Shown here: positions 1 to 10,539 of the stretch, one piece after another
Layout: every line of letters starts with the position of its first letter
Numbering within the stretch: position 1 is the stretch's first letter
Assembly: GCA_016946835.1 (NCBI GenBank)
Contig: JACVTC010000074.1
Span: 556,501 to 620,500 of the forward strand
Reading direction: 5' to 3'
DNA: 64,000 nucleotides
DNA from: Neocallimastix lanati (nom. inval.)
Taxonomy: Eukaryota; Neocallimastigomycota; Neocallimastigomycetes; Neocallimastigales; Neocallimastigaceae
Made by a program: the position numbers and the translations under genes
The notes under the pieces: generated by a model
The model's input: only the letters and a program-made list of their open reading frames with translations
Database searches by the model: none
Told to the model about the DNA's origin: nothing

Positions 1-1030
1 GAATAAAGAATTTGAAATTATAGTTTTCAGACCAATTAATAAATCAAAATGCATAATATCATGTTCCACTACACAAAAATTAGCTGTAAAAAAAAAATTA
101 TTAATATATATAAAGTTAAACTAACAACTAATTGAATTTACCACAGTTTTATCACCATGTAGACTTTTGGTTAAATAACTACGTGCTTTAGGAACAAAAT
201 TTAAAAGTTGTCCCATATTTATGTTACACTTGGTATTTGCAATGTCCTCAATTTTTTTGGTTACATAGTTTAATATTTAATTTTTGAACCATATTGATAT
301 GTTTTTCTATTCTAGTATTACCCTGTGGACACCAACAAATGTTACCTTTTTGTTTTGCATAACTATCTTTACATTTTTATTTAAATTTATATCAGAAATC
401 TCTTGAGGTTCATCTGACATTTCATTATATATAATTTGGGAGTTAGAATTTATCTTGTTTATTTACTTAATATTATCATTATTATTCTTAGCATTTGAAA
501 TATTTATTGAAGACCCGTTTTTATTATTATTATTTTTAAACATTGAATTTTTATAAACCCTATTGGAAATTTTAATATAATTTTGATTATTATATTTATT
601 AATATCTTTATTGTCGTTTAAAGTATTCATATTATTATTATCTATTTCCTTTAATATATCAGGAGAAGATGATCTACTATTTAATTTCTTGTTTGAAATT
701 TCTTCTTGATCTTCTAAGGAGAGTCGTTTTCTTTTAATAGCGTCTACAACAAATGTTCGAACGTTTTTGATTAACGAGAGGTCACGAACTCTCATTTTAA
801 AAGTTTTAAAGAATCCTTTTTACTTTGGCCAGTGATACTTTAAGGCCTTTACCTTGAACAGTCATGGTATAGTATCTATAAAGCTCTTCAACTTCGGATA
901 TTTTGGGCATTTCCTTAAAGGCTTTCGTTTAAATATACCATGTTTCGATATCATAGTTTTCATCATTGATATGTATAATATTTTGGATCATGCTAGATAG
1001 CGTGTTCATCTTAATAAATTCTTCCATTTT
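1..1030 (-). pseudogene. Ty3/gypsy gag-protease remnant
   Basis: Read on the minus strand this is a decayed gag to protease stretch with many stops. A gag-like piece (about 1020-820) is followed by an open Lys/Asn-rich linker of about 110 residues (795-463). Then comes a piece containing NTKCNINMGQLLNFVPKA, a pattern I associate with the segment before the protease in some gypsy polyproteins, and near base 1 a piece reading HFDLLIGLKT, which resembles the C-terminal DILLG-type end of a retropepsin. A related NTKCNITFGQL string occurs at about 12.9 kb. No terminal repeats are visible, and the element runs off the window edge. The linker ORF alone has no recognisable domain. Assignment rests on short motifs. 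Confidence 0.5.
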
Positions 1031-2105
1031 AACGTATAAAATAATATTCTTAATCTAATAATACATTCAATAATACAAAAATCAGCAAATTTCAAGTTCA
1101 ACTAATTTAAGTAATTGTTTATAAAAGCCAATCATGATCCCAATGTTCTAAATATACCTAATCTTAACTCAAAATCTAATTTCACATTCTAACGCAGAAA
1201 AGTTTTTCTTTTTTGGTCTTAGTTGGAATACCCAATGATTGGAATTTTGTGAAACGAGATTGTATTGAGTACTTCAATATGATTTTTTAGTTCAATATTC
1301 TTATATATTTTCAAGAAATAGGTAATGGTATCAATGATGCTGGAAATTCATGTAAAGTGACGCTTCCCCAACTACAAATATTTTCGAAAAAAGAATGGAT
1401 TCAAATACCTCAGGTTGCAGAGGTTTATATTTTGGGTATCATGTTTCAATGTCAAGCAGTACTTTAAAAATAATTCCTATACTCATCTTATTTTTTTTTT
1501 TTAACAACATATAGTCTATGGAATCAATCTACGTGTTCTATAGGTAATGCCTTTATTCTTACTAAGAAACATTCATTACAAGTCTGATATGTATTCTCTG
1601 AATGGCTTCAGAATTCACACTAATCATCTATCTATTCTTCTTGGAGACTTCTAACATGAACACCACTGATTTACAAGATAAATTAACTGACAGTAACTTT
1701 TGTAACTTGTTTATTCTTCGGATTAATGGTTCCAATTATTTCATGGGCTAGAGGTAGATATTCATCAGATATTGATCATGCTATCATCAACTCAAGTAAT
1801 GCTGGATAAAATATCAAATCAAGTGCTTATTTTGTTGGTTAATCCTTATGTATCTTATCATATACCTCTCGTAGTTTATTACAAGAAAACTACCACAGAT
1901 GATTTCATTTTTGTTACCGAAAAAAAAAAAAATTTATTAAATGGTCAAGAAAAGTAAACTAGTAATTATAACCTTGAAAAGAAGTTTCCGACTGAGCTAC
2001 AACATTAGTATGAACCAATTCCAAAGGTTGAGCCGTAAAAGGATTCAGAAACAGGAAAAAGTTTTTTTCTTAATTTACTAATTTTATATTCAAGATATTC
2101 CTTTT
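1031..2105. other. Degenerate stretch, no gene recognised
   Basis: Less AT-extreme than the surrounding DNA, with short open stretches in several frames interrupted by stops. The longest (1772-1957, 61 codons) has no recognisable domain. The composition suggests worn-out retroelement coding sequence between the two remnants on either side, but I could not match any motif here. Confidence 0.4.
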
Positions 2106-2129
2106 TTTTATTGTGAAAAGTAATTGTAT

Positions 2130-2645
2130 TTAATAGTATATTTTTTTTATATTATTGTAGTTATAGAAATGTCCTAACTTTGAATGCCAAAGTGAATAAT
2201 CTTTATTGTGAATATTAAAATTTTAAATTATTATCATTTGTATTATTTTGGGCATCAAAATTAATATTGTTGATATTTGATGTAATATTAAAAGTGAATA
2301 AATTTTCATAGTTTGCATAAATATTTAAAAATGATATTATTTTTGTTAAATAATTTGAAGTCTAATCCTGTTATTGAAATTTTCCATAATTATTTTATTT
2401 TCTAAACTTAAAATGTGATGTATAGAAATTAAATTGTTTTTAATGTTCAGTGTGTAGTGTACATTTGATAATTTAAATTTATTACTTTTTGAAATTTCTA
2501 TGATAGGCACCATCTGAATAATTTATTATATCCGTGATACCATTAGGATATATAATTGTTTTAGTTGTTGAAAGTTGGTTATTACTTATTTGTTTAATAT
2601 TAATAGTTAAATTTAAACTTGTACCACTATCGATAATTATTAATT
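2130..2645 (-). pseudogene. Copia protease-integrase remnant
   Basis: Minus-strand translation begins with IIIDSGTSLNLT, the active-site region of a copia aspartic protease (D-S-G), and later gives YSLWHSKLGHF, matching the LWHxRLGHxN zinc-finger start of copia integrases. Between them are several stops and frame changes, so no protein can be made. The spacing (about 450 bp) is right for protease to pre-integrase zinc finger. No LTRs are seen next to it. Confidence 0.65.
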
Positions 2646-2689
2646 CTAATATGATGATTAACTATTTTTGAGTTCATCATATGATGATT

Positions 2690-2830
2690 CTTAAATACAT
2701 TAATTAATTTATTTGGTACATTAAATTATTTAATGTAAATCACGTTTAAGAAGTCATGTAAATACATTAAATTATATAAAATATATTAATTTATATAATG
2801 AATTGATTTATGCAAACTAACAATAAATTT
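2690..2830 (-). repeat. Dispersed repeat, copy without the copia insertion
   Basis: The reverse complement aligns by eye with the DNA flanking the copia element at 14345-14427 and 20478-20600, sharing ATATAATTTAATGTATT, TGATTTACATTAAATAATTT and a following AATTTAATGTAC. This copy is uninterrupted and holds the 83-bp segment only once, which makes it a useful empty-site comparison. Confidence 0.6.
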
Positions 2831-2889
2831 ATGTTTTTTATATGGTCTATAAATTTTAGAATATAAGATTAATTTCTAAATAACTTAAA

Positions 2890-2955
2890 ATGGGGGAGGT
2901 GTATTTCGAAAAATTTCATTTCGGAAAAGTTTCATTTCGCAAAAATTTTTTATAA
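2890..2955 (+). repeat. ATTTCGGAAA-rich dispersed motif
   Basis: Contains ATTTCGAAAAATTTCATTTC followed by GGAAAAGTTTCATTTCGC. A reverse-complement relative lies at 28565-28625 (AAACATTTCCGAAATG, then AAATTTTTTGAAAT). Both are bordered by TAAA/TTTA-rich simple sequence. It may be the conserved end of a small transposable element; no matching inverted terminus was found. Confidence 0.4.
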
Positions 2956-3418
2956 AGTTAATAAATAAATAAATTAATAATAAAATAAATAAATAATATA
3001 TATAATTTAAATAAATAACTAAATAAATAAAAATAAATAAATAAAACTATAATAAATAAATAAATTTAAATTTAAATTTTTTAAAAAAAAAGAAAAATAT
3101 TTATATACAATATATATAATAAATATACATTATATAATAATAAATATTCATTAGAATTAAAGCTTTAAAAAAATAAAATATTTTATCATACATTTTAAAT
3201 GTTCTATAATATATAATTAATAATAATTTTATATATATATGAAAATAAGTATTAATAATTTAAAAGATGTTAAGGATAATAATTTAAAATATAACTATTA
3301 AAATATAATTAAAAAATAATTTATCATTTTACACTTTTTAAGTCCTTGCGCAGTATTTTAAAAAAATCTTAAATTAATAATAAATCTTTTTAATAAAAGA
3401 AATATTTATAAATAATTC

Positions 3419-3467
<49 letters not shown>

Positions 3468-3533
3468 TGAGGACACATAAAAAAGGGAGTTAAAAGTAGC
3501 ACAAAATTAGGATGATTTTAGGTGGTATCTATT

Positions 3534-3715
3534 TTTTTATTTTTTATTTTATATTTTATATTTTATATTTTATATTTTTATTTTATATTTTATATTTTAT
3601 ATTTTATTTTATTTTTTATTTTATTTTTTTTTTATTTTATTTTATTTTTTATTTTTATTTTTTTTGTTTTATATTTTATATTTTTATTTTTTATTTTTTA
3701 TTTTATATTTTTATT

Positions 3716-3747
<32 letters not shown>

Positions 3748-3786
3748 ATTTTTATTTTTATTTTTATTTTTATTTTTATTTTTTTA
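3534..3786 (+). repeat. TTTTA/TTTTTA microsatellite array
   Basis: An irregular array of 4-6 base units (ATTTT, ATTTTT) over about 250 bp. A cleaner hexamer array (ATTTTT) is at 4086-4181. Confidence 0.85.
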
Positions 3787-3912
3787 AAATAAATTTTATT
3801 TTCTTTTTTAACTATTCAAAAATATTAAAAAATTTGTACTATCTAATAAAAAAAATAAAAATTAAAAAATAAAAACTATAAAATTAAATTATATTTATTT
3901 ATATAATTTAAT
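3776..3912 (+). repeat. Direct repeat, copy 1 (~130 bp)
   Basis: The segment from the end of the T-rich array through CTATTCAAAAATATTAAAAA and TTTGTACTATCTA to TATATTTATTTATATAATTT recurs at about 4171-4306 with few differences. Each copy follows an ATTTTT array, so array and segment were probably duplicated together. Confidence 0.75.
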
Positions 3913-3928
3913 TTTATAGTTTTTATTT
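3867..3928 (+). repeat. Near-perfect palindrome
   Basis: The arm at 3871-3894 (begins AAAAACTATAAAATTAAATT) is the exact reverse complement of 3901-3924, with the 6-base spacer TTATTT. Pairing extends about four bases outward on each side. It could be a small hairpin or a relic inverted duplication. Confidence 0.85.
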
Positions 3929-4170
3929 ATTTATAAAACTTTTAACAATATAAATTAATTAAATAAAAATAAAATAAAATAAAAAAAAAAATATTAATAA
4001 TTATTTTATTTAAATTTTTTTTTTTTTTTTTTTTATAATTAAATATTTATATTTTATAAATTGTTTCACTTATCAATCAATATAGATATTATTTTTATTT
4101 TTATTTTTATTTTTATTTTTATTTTTATTTTTATTTTTATTTTTATTTTTATTTTTATTTTTATTTTTAT

Positions 4171-4306
4171 TTTTATTTTTTTAAAGTAAATTTTATTTTC
4201 TTTTTTAACTATTCAAAAATATTAAAAAATTTGTACTATCTATTATAATAAAAAAAATAAAAATTAAAAAATAAAAACTATAAAATTAAATTATATTTAT
4301 TTATAT
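4171..4306 (+). repeat. Direct repeat, copy 2 (~130 bp)
   Basis: Second copy of the segment at 3776-3912, again directly after an ATTTTT array. It diverges before completing the right arm of the palindrome seen in copy 1. Confidence 0.75.
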
Positions 4307-4595
4307 AATTTTTTATAATAAAAAAAAATAAACAAAGTTTTTTTTTTTATAATTTTTATCATTAAAAGTTGTAAAATAAATTCTTTCTTAAAAGTTAGAA
4401 ATTCAATACAACTTTAGAATAACAATATAATATTAATAAATATATTATTCTGTTATCAATTATATTTATAAACATTTGTATAAAAATATTTATTTCTTAT
4501 TTTTATTTTCATAATTTATAATATTGATAAAATTTCAAATTCAATGAATTGTAAATTTTTTTTTTTTTTCTTAATAAAGATGAAAGAGCCAATTG

Positions 4596-4630
<35 letters not shown>

Positions 4631-5115
4631 TTATGTATTTAATAAATTAAAAATCAAACGTATAAACAAAACAAAAAGTATTTAGAAAAATAACATTTAA
4701 ATGACTTTCAATTTAAAATAAAAAAAGTATTCATTAATTAATTATTAATATGTTTTATATATTTATTTATTTGTTTTTATTATTTAATATTATATATAGG
4801 AAAATATAATTGTGTACTCTCTTATAATATTATTCTATTACATTTTTAATATATTAATAATAATAATAAACAAATTTAAAATTCAATTAATTATTTTTTA
4901 AATATATAGAAGAATTTCATTTTTTAATTTTATTGCCATTAAACATTATAAAGACAATAATAATAAGTTGTATAAAAATAGTTTTAAAATACTTTATAAA
5001 AACTATTTATATTATATTAAATATTTCTGTTTTACAAACTTGCGAAATGAAAATATATGTTACTTTAATTAAATATTTTTTTTCTTGATAGAAATTATTA
5101 TTTTTTCATATTTTT

Positions 5116-5148
<33 letters not shown>

Positions 5149-5594
5149 CGTTTGTTTGTTTATTTGTTTTTTTGTTTTAATTTATATTTAATTAATATAT
5201 AAATATTCAATTTCATATATTTGTTTGTTTATTTGTTTGTTTATTTGTTTGTTTGTTTGTTTGTTTTAATTTATATTTAATTAATATACAAATATTCAAT
5301 TTCATATATTAATAGTTTTCTTTTTTAATTAGGTCTATGATTCTAAGGAAATTCTTATTCATTTAGTTAATTAGAGAATAGAATTTAAATATTTTCATTC
5401 AATTTATATTAAAAAAAAAAAAAAAAAAAAAAAAGACTTTTTATTCTTATATTTTAAAAATATTTTGGGTGAATATATCTTCAAATCTTTCCTAAATTGA
5501 CTTTGAATATTTTTTAGATTTATTTTTTTATTTTATAAAAAAATTTGAATATAACTTTTTTATATAATGTTAACATTTATAAAAAATTTAATCT

Positions 5595-6278
5595 TTAATT
5601 ATTTTTTTTATTAATACTATCGTCATATAAATAATCACTAACATAAGAAGCAAATATCATTAATAGAACTTCATCAGTGAAGATATTATTTTCATTAATT
5701 TGAACAGTATAATCTTTCGTTAAGTAATCCCGAGAGAATTCAGCTATCAAATCCCCTGACGTTGTTTCCACATCACCATAATCATTTTTTTTATTGAATT
5801 TAGCAATACCAACCATCGTATTATTTGCATATAAATCATATGAATCCCCATTATATGTTTTTTTATACTTTCCTTCCATTTCACATAATATTTCATTTGA
5901 AATTTTGGATTTAATAATATGAGAGTCTTGGGTGAAATAATGATATTTATCATCTGCATACATTATTTCTTTATGATTCTGTCTCTCGTCATATAATGTC
6001 AATGGATCTGTTACAGATCTTAATATATTCCCTTCTATTTTATAAAATAATTCCTCATTTGGAATTACTGAATATACCTTTATTTTTGTATTTAATGAAA
6101 AATTAACGTAATCACATCTATATTTAGATTTAGCATTAACAATTCTTTCTTTACTAGAAGACATCGAATAACTTATACATATTATTATTATAGTTAATAC
6201 TACTGGAAAGGCACAACATGCAGCAATTATATATTTTATATCAATATCATCTTCATCATTTTCTTTTTTATTTGACAT
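5595..6278 (-). CDS. Membrane-anchored LURP-one/tubby-like protein
   Basis: A 227-residue uninterrupted ORF starting at ATG 6278 and ending in a Lys/Asn tail. Residues 1-15 are acidic and polar; about 16-37 form one strongly hydrophobic helix (IIAACCAFPVVLTIIIICIS), so it is probably a single-pass membrane or signal-anchor protein. Residues ~55-215 show the layout of the LURP-one-related fold: an ILRSVTDPLTLYDE strand pair, GDLIAEFSRDYLTKDYTVQI, then a hydrophobic helix near the end (TDEVLLMIFASYVSDYL). LOR and tubby-like C-terminal domains form a beta-barrel around a central helix and, in scramblases, act at membranes; the molecular role here is not known. No intron is needed. Upstream is a T-rich tract (A-rich in transcript sense), common in front of genes in this window. 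Family assignment is by fold-level pattern only. Confidence 0.65.
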   Translation of the reverse strand: MSNKKENDEDDIDIKYIIAACCAFPVVLTIIIICISYSMSSSKERIVNAKSKYRCDYVNFSLNTKIKVYSVIPNEELFYKIEGNILRSVTDPLTLYDERQNHKEIMYADDKYHYFTQDSHIIKSKISNEILCEMEGKYKKTYNGDSYDLYANNTMVGIAKFNKKNDYGDVETTSGDLIAEFSRDYLTKDYTVQINENNIFTDEVLLMIFASYVSDYLYDDSINKKNN

Positions 6279-6542
6279 TTTCTTTCCTTCTTTTTTTTTT
6301 TTTTTTTTTTTTTTTATTTATATTTTTTTTTAAATAAAAAAAAATAAATATATATATATATATAATTAAAAAAATTTAAATATTTTTTGTTAAGAAAATT
6401 GTATATATGAAACTTTTTATATATAAAAATATTGAAATTCTAAAAGGCATATTGTACTCCGTATGACAAATATATTAATTTATTGGAGTAAACTTTATTT
6501 ATTATTCTTTCACAACAATTAGTCATGTCACTTTAGATCAGC

Positions 6543-7092
6543 TGATATAAAATGAAATATTCAAACCTTAATTAATATAAAATTAGTTTTTATTATTCAA
6601 ACATAAATTAATGTCATAAATCAAATTTAAATCTAATGATTTTACAACAATTTCAATATGTGGCTTGATTTTATATATTAATTATATATTTAATTAATAA
6701 TAAATTTTATAGCATAAATCAATGTTTTAATTATATTCTTATCATTTTATATTTATATTTATATAGTTATTAAATATTTCCTTAAATAATAATTATTAAT
6801 AGTTTATTCTAATCACAGGAACAATTAATTAAATAGTTAATTATAACTAAATAACATAAAAATAAAGCATTTCTCTGAATTAAGAGAATAGCTGAGCAAT
6901 AGTAGTCGTTGTTGTGTAAAAGTTATATTATGTTAAGTTAGTTTGTAATTAAAAGAATAAGAAAGTTGTTAAATAGTCTTTTTAATTATATGTAGTTTTT
7001 ATATAAAATTAAATAAATAAATAAATAATAAATTAATAAATTTAATAAATAAATCCCAACAAAAGTACATCGAACTTTTGAGTTGTATATCA
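6543..7092 (+). mobile_element. Solo LTR, TGATATA family
   Basis: A 550-bp unit beginning TGATATAAAATG and ending GTTGTATATCA, so its ends are a perfect 7-bp inverted repeat (TGATATA/TATATCA). It is flanked by CAGC at 6539-6542 and 7093-7096, a 4-bp target duplication. Related sequences lie at 7428-8002 (same end) and 28624-29160 (reverse orientation). No internal region is present. Confidence 0.75.
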
Positions 7093-7427
7093 CAGCCAAA
7101 TTATTCCTACTCAGTAATACACACAAAAAAAAAAAAAAAAAATCATTTGATATAAAGCTTATTTAATATATAAATTAATAATATTTAATATTTTATTATT
7201 TATTATAAATAATAAATTTTATTTTATATTAATTGACACTACAATATTTTCTTCTTTTTACTTTTATTTATAAAAAAAAAATTTCTTTAGTTTAATTTTA
7301 TATAAAACACTCTTTTATAAATAATAACTTCCTCTCATTATACTTAACAAAACTAAATAAACTAAATTTATAAAAAACCTCTCTCTTGATTCTGAAGAAA
7401 ATTTTTCAATTCTTAATTTTTTCTTTT

Positions 7428-8002
7428 TTCTATATAAAATATTTTTATTTTTTTAATTTTAATTATCATTATATTAGTATTAATAATTTAAATATACAAA
7501 TTGGTTGCTACACATATTTGTTTTATATCATAATATTCTTAATATGTGACTTGATTTCAATATATTTAATTATAATTATAATTAATAATAAATTTATAGT
7601 ATAATAATAATAATTATTATCAATGTTTTAATAATATTCTTTTTTATTTTATATTTATATTTATATTGTTATTAAATATTTCCTTAAATAATAATTATTA
7701 ATATTAATAATATTTTAACATACAAATTAATTTAATAGTTTATTTTAATCAAAAGAACAACTAATTAAATAGTTAATTATAACTAAATTACCTAAAAATA
7801 TAACATTTCTCTGAATTAAGAGAAGTGTAAGTAAGTAAGTGTAATTGGATGTATAAGAAAGTTGTTAAATAGTTTTAAATGTATGGTCAAGTATCATTAT
7901 TTTACTTGAATAAATATATGAAATCTTACTAATAAAAATAAATAAATAATACTTTAATAAATTTAATAAATAAATTCCTAACAATTTTTGAGTTGTATAT
8001 CA
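7428..8002 (+). mobile_element. Diverged LTR, TGATATA family
   Basis: Shares with 6543-7092 the blocks AATATGTGACTTGATTT, TATTTCCTTAAATAATAATT, CTCTGAATTAAGAGA and the terminal GAGTTGTATATCA. The left end is uncertain: a TGATATAAAG occurs at 7148 but the homology is only clear from about 7430. No target duplication found. Confidence 0.5.
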
Positions 8003-8129
8003 TTTCAGTAGAAATATCGGCTCTTGTGGAAGGAAAAATATATTTATTAAATTTTAATTTTATTTTTTTTTTTTAAATAAAATAAAATAAAATAAAATAT
8101 AAAAAAAATAAAAAAAATTATTTTCGATT

Positions 8130-8910
8130 AAAGAATTTTTCAGTCAATTAGAAGATAGAATTAAAGTTAGGAAAATGAAATGCATTCAAATCCTTTCAGA
8201 TAAAAATAAGGATGTTAATGCTTGGTATAATCAAATAAAGGCTTGGATCACTCCTTACCAGATTACTAATGAAGAAGAAATTTTTTAATAATTGTAAATG
8301 AAATGCATTCAAATCCTTTCAGATAAAAATAAGGATGTTAATGCTTGGTATAATCAAATAAAGGCTTGGATCACTCCTTACCAGATTACTAATGAAGAAG
8401 AAATTTTTTAATAATTGTAAATTTAAAGTTGATTGGTAAAAGTATCCGTTGTCTTAATTCATTTAGTAACTAAAGATGTGTATAATAATATTGTTTATCC
8501 TTATTTAGAAGAAATGCAGAATGCACTTCTAGAATTTTATGATATATGGACCCTGAAGATAATCATTGAAAAGTTCAAAAAACATGTCTATAGCTACTAA
8601 AAGGAATATCAAGGTTTTAATAAAGAATGCAAAGAATTATATAATAAACTTGATGAAGAAGATCGAAAATGTATTTCTGTTTTGGATTAACAGAAATACA
8701 TTTTCGACTTCAAATTCGGATTATTTGAAGTTAATTTGAAGTTAAGAAAGAAGCATGGAATGGTGTTAAACTTGGCTGGAAAAAGAATTAATCTAAAAAA
8801 AAGCCTTTTCTACAGCTGAATTAATTGATGAAATTGAAAATGAATGTGGTAAAAGAACTGGAAACTCTAATGGAAATTCTTCTTACAATCAAAAAATTTA
8901 ATTCACATAT
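8130..8910 (+). pseudogene. Retrotransposon gag-like remnant
   Basis: Plus-strand pieces such as KDVNAWYNQIKAWITPYQI and, further on, EYQGFNKECKELYNKL and a Asn/Ser/Gly-rich tail near NGNSSYNQK resemble the capsid region and end of a retrotransposon Gag. Stops and frame changes interrupt every frame, and there is an internal 123-bp tandem duplication. No protease or RT follows. The family (gypsy or copia) cannot be decided. Confidence 0.45.
8173..8418 (+). repeat. Tandem duplication, 2 x 123 bp
   Basis: Two adjacent copies starting AAATGAAATGCATTCAAATC at 8173 and 8296, apparently identical, both carrying the same gag-like piece and its stop codon. The stop inside both copies suggests the duplication happened after the reading frame was already lost. 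Confidence 0.9.
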
Positions 8911-10530
8911 TAACAAAAATTTTAATAATAATGATATTAAACAAATATATATAGCAACATATTTGCCTATTATTATTAAATAATTATTAAATATTGAAAT
9001 TTAATATCTCTTCTGTCAATAATAATATTTGAAATAATTTCTTATTCATATATTATTCAATATTCATATATATATTATTCAATAATCATATATATATTAT
9101 TCATTATAATATTAATATTAAATTAAATAGTTAATTTCTTCTCAATATATATAATAAGAATATTATTATTATATATAACTTAAATATTCTTATTTATTTT
9201 AAAGTTTATATTAAAAATACATAATTCTTCTATATATTAAAAAATAGTGAAATAGTTGCATTTATTTTAATTATAATTAAATAGATATATAATTGATATT
9301 ATTAATTATATTCACATTTATAATATAATTATATTCTTATATATTTAACTTTATTATTCTTATTTTCATTTTAAGAATTATATAGTTATATTTATTATTT
9401 CTAATATATATTTATTATATATTATTTTATACTTCGTAAGATTATATTTTAAATGTATCTATTATTATTATTATTAATATTTTGTAAATTATTATAAAGA
9501 TTTCCTCATAACTACTCTTCTTTATTTAATTAAATAATTGTTTAATTCTTTTTATATTTTTCTTACATATTTTAAGCATTATAACCATAAATAATAATAG
9601 AGAATAATAAATAATTGTAGGGGTTAGAATCATTTTTTTTCAGAGTTAAAAATATTACATAAGTTAATTTTTATATACTTTTATAGATTCTATTTTTCTG
9701 TCATTAAATATTTATTCAACTTTTTTTTTTTTTCTTTTTTTTTTTTGATTATATTATAAATAAAATTTCATTAATTACTTTAGTCTTTGATTCACGTTTG
9801 TAATATATTTAAATAATTTTAAAATATTTTTTATTTTTAAAAAATTTATAAAAGTGAGGTTCAGGTATATTTAATTATTATTACTTGAATGAAAACCTTT
9901 ATCTTTTTTTTTTTTTTTGGAATTTAAAAAATAAATATATAAATAGAAATCCTTTATTATTTATTATACTTTATAAAAATTATATAAATAATAAATTCAT
10001 TCACATATCAATATTTCTCTTTAATTATAAAAAGTTGAAATAAAAAATTGTGTCTAATCCTAAAAAGATAAGAAAAAAATTAATAAAATTAAATTTTTTA
10101 TAATAATATAATTCTATTTAATAAAATAAGATAAAAAAATTATTTATATTTTTAAAATACAAATACATTATTATTGTGTAACTTAATTATTTGAATGTGA
10201 ACATTAATAAACATATGTATTTTCACGTTCCCCCAAATTACCAATATATTTTATTTTTGGAAATATAATAGATTATTTTTAAAATTCATTCAATTTTATA
10301 CTATTAAAATACTCAGTAAAATCATCTGTTAAATTGTTATTTTAAATATTGTAGAGTAATTTTATCTCCCTTTACTAATTACATGATTTTGTGATATTTT
10401 AAATCTATAAGTTTAGTTCTTTGATTAATTGTTTCATTCTTTACCTTGAAAATGAATGACTGACTGATTATCAATATTAATATTAAGGCAATTTTTATTT
10501 ATACGCAATTCTATAAAAATTGATTTAAAC
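8911..10530. other. Gene-free AT-rich region
   Basis: No ORF or domain is recognisable. It holds short inverted AT repeats, T runs near 9720-9745 and 9907-9920, and at about 8942-8967 an inverted copy of the ACAAATATG...ACATATTTGT palindrome found at 7496 and 21163. Confidence 0.7.
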
Positions 10531-10539
10531 TATAAAGAT

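Larger units (their letters stand above)
2961..5590. other. Gene-free low-complexity AT region
   Basis: More than 2.6 kb of A/T simple sequence: TAAA runs, a 44-base A run (3422-3465), an ATTTT-type array (3534-3786), an ATTTTT array (4086-4181), other long A or T runs (about 4599-4627, 5119-5148 and 5410-5433) and TTTG-rich blocks (5145-5260). ORFs reading only F, I, Y and L here are artefacts of the repeat arrays. Confidence 0.8.

Noticed and set aside
1772-1957. 61-codon ORF in degenerate DNA
   Set aside because: Ends in an A-run-encoded Lys stretch, no recognisable domain, no support as a gene.
3512-3872. Overlapping Phe/Ile/Tyr-only ORFs
   Set aside because: They are readings of ATTTT microsatellites with no ordinary protein composition.
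7148-7427. TGATATAAAG at 7148 as the LTR start
   Set aside because: The downstream 280 bp does not align with the other TGATATA-family LTRs, and no matching target duplication exists; homology begins nearer 7430.
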